From JAQIBY01 sp046546095 (GTDB lineage Bacteria > Bacteroidota > Bacteroidia > Bacteroidales > ML635J-15), in contig JBKGYK010000047.1 in the NCBI GenBank assembly GCA_046546095.1, positions 1-25,335 of the forward strand: DNA of 25,335 bases, written 5' to 3'. Position numbers and translations under genes: made by a program. The number at the start of each line of letters is the position of its first letter. Position 1 is the stretch's first letter. This document shows positions 24,433 to 25,335 of the stretch, piece by piece. The notes beneath the pieces were generated by a model. The model saw only the letters and a program-made list of their open reading frames with translations, searched no databases and was not told the DNA's origin.

Positions 24433-25065
24433 TCAAACACTTCCGTTTTCCCCGGAATCGAATAATATTCTGTTGATAATAGAGCGTCCCAGGGTTAATT
24501 CATCAGCGTATTGCAGTTCATCGCCTATGGCTATGCCTCTGGCTATGCTTGTGATTTTTACATGGTATTCTGCCAGTTTTCGGTATAAATAAAATGCAGT
24601 TGTATCACCCTCCATAGTAGTGGGCAGAGCAAGGATGATCTCGGAAATGTCACCCTCAGCAGCCCTTTTTCTCAGGCTTTCAATATGCAGATCACCCGGA
24701 CCGACACCATCCATGGGAGAAATGATGCCTCCAAGCACATGATATACCCCCTGGTATTGCCCGGTATTTTCTATGGCCATAACATCCCGGATATTTTCAA
24801 CAACACAAATCGTGTTGTGATCACGTTTTCGATCCCCGCAAATGTTACAAATTCTGTCATCTGAAATATTATGACAGATGTCGCAAAACATCAGATTTTT
24901 ACCCAGTTCGTGCAATACCCTGCTAAACTCTTCAATTTCCGAACTGTCTTTGTTGAGCAAATGTAAAACCAGGCGCAGAGCGGTGCGTTTTCCAATCCCG
25001 GGCAATTTGCTGAATTCCCTGACAGCCTCTTCAAGCAGGGCTGAGGGGTAATTTGCCATCTCCAT
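24433..25065 (-). CDS. recR: Recombination protein RecR
   Basis: RecR works with RecO and RecF to load RecA at single-strand gaps. The 210 residues fit the family (about 200). The N-terminal helix-hairpin-helix is SKLPGIGKRTALRL (19-32), the zinc ribbon has Cys61, Cys64, Cys73 and Cys76, and the Toprim domain starts at ICVVENIRDVMAIE and includes HVLGGIISPMDGVGP and the conserved C-terminal ARGIAIGDELQYADELTLGRSI. The ATG at 25065 is supported by an AAGGAG 8 bases upstream; the ATG at 25059 would give the more common MANYPSALL start. The aminotransferase gene follows 48 bases later. Confidence 0.96.
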   Translation of the reverse strand: MEMANYPSALLEEAVREFSKLPGIGKRTALRLVLHLLNKDSSEIEEFSRVLHELGKNLMFCDICHNISDDRICNICGDRKRDHNTICVVENIRDVMAIENTGQYQGVYHVLGGIISPMDGVGPGDLHIESLRKRAAEGDISEIILALPTTMEGDTTAFYLYRKLAEYHVKITSIARGIAIGDELQYADELTLGRSIINRILFDSGENGSV

Positions 25066-25073
25066 ATGCGTTT

Positions 25074-25117
25074 CTCCTTCTCAAACAAAGATGGCAGATT
25101 TTTTGAAAACCTGCAAA
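25074..25117 (-). promoter_or_regulatory. Promoter and Shine-Dalgarno site for recR
   Basis: On the minus strand TTTG (25114-25117) is followed after 20 bases by CATCTTTG (25086-25093), one base from TAnnTTTG. An AAGGAG at 25074-25079 lies 8 bases before the ATG at 25065. This is the clearest Shine-Dalgarno site in the window. A 6-base inverted repeat, CCTGCA/TGCAGG at 25110-25115 and 25125-25130, overlaps the TTTG element. Confidence 0.52.
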
Positions 25118-25265
25118 TCGGTTCTGCAGGCAATCTTTTTTGTTTTTGGTTCTACTGCACTTTCCGTGGAAAACTTTACCAATTGCATTTCAAAATGATT
25201 AATCGAGATGTTTTTAAATTATTATATGCTTTTGTTAGATTATTGTGTAAAGGCTGGTAACCTGG

Positions 25266-25295
25266 GATAATTTATTCATTGATAATTTATTCATC
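25266..25295. repeat. 15-base tandem duplication at the end of a partial gene
   Basis: GATAATTTATTCATT at 25266-25280 is repeated as GATAATTTATTCATC at 25281-25295, with one difference at the last base. The right copy contains the stop codon of the partial minus-strand gene. The rest of the 222-base gap 25066-25286 holds the recR promoter and nothing else I recognise. Confidence 0.8.
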
Positions 25296-25335
25296 AAAGA
25301 AGAATTTTTCATCAAACTCAATTATCTCGTATTCT
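25287..25335 (-). CDS. C-terminal end of an unidentified minus-strand gene
   Basis: From the right edge a frame reads EYEIIEFDEKFFFDE and then TAA (25287-25289). The acidic and aromatic make-up resembles a real protein tail, and a gene here would point the same way as recR. Only 15 residues are visible, so no function can be given and the call could be chance. Confidence 0.4.
   Translation of the reverse strand, partial: EYEIIEFDEKFFFDE

Noticed and set aside
25066..25260. 64-residue plus-strand open frame antisense to the recR leader
   Set aside because: It crosses the recR promoter region, is rich in Phe/Cys/Trp like random AT-rich translation, and has no start signals.

Overview
The window reads as chromosomal DNA of a member of the Bacteroidota, probably near the Bacteroidales/Marinilabiliales (inference). 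The support is several promoters of the Bacteroidota type (TTTG, about 21 bases, TAnnTTTG), mostly weak Shine-Dalgarno sites, many signal-peptide, lipoprotein and outer-membrane proteins, long TPR proteins, and recR, aroE and pheT proteins that read like Bacteroidota versions. I see no insertion sequence, integrase, CRISPR array, tRNA or rRNA gene.

Layout. A truncated lipoprotein gene leaves the left edge on the minus strand. From 493 to 4870 lies a plus-strand cluster of gatE, gatD and a small family 2 glycosyltransferase. GatD and GatE are the two subunits of the Glu-tRNA(Gln) amidotransferase known as the archaeal type, which makes this the most unusual part of the window. From 4944 to 9072 a TPR sensor histidine kinase and a secreted TPR-repeat protein form a second unit. 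They are followed by single genes for a bacteriohemerythrin (9190-9609) and a secreted eight-repeat beta-propeller (9753-10811). A small lipoprotein gene then overlaps an AddA/RecB-type helicase-nuclease gene (10976-14514), and a membrane glycosyltransferase of the GT39 kind follows (14590-16086).

From here the strand changes. pheT (16100-18556) and an outer-membrane barrel gene with tandem terminators (18786-19607) are on minus, and aroE (19916-20713) is on plus. A minus-strand cluster runs from the right edge: recR, a PLP-dependent aminotransferase, a GT2 protein fused to a membrane/Rossmann/degenerate sugar-transferase module, and a GNAT acetyltransferase whose end overlaps that of aroE. 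The tail of another minus-strand gene enters at the right edge.

Functionally this is mostly housekeeping (aminoacyl-tRNA supply by GatDE and PheT, DNA repair by AddA and RecR, aromatic amino acid synthesis by AroE) mixed with envelope glycosylation and sensing. Points worth following up are the GatDE pair, its long leader with a hairpin and a short open frame, the degenerate sugar-transferase fusion, AddA without an adjacent AddB, and two genes whose promoters place the transcription start almost on the start codon.
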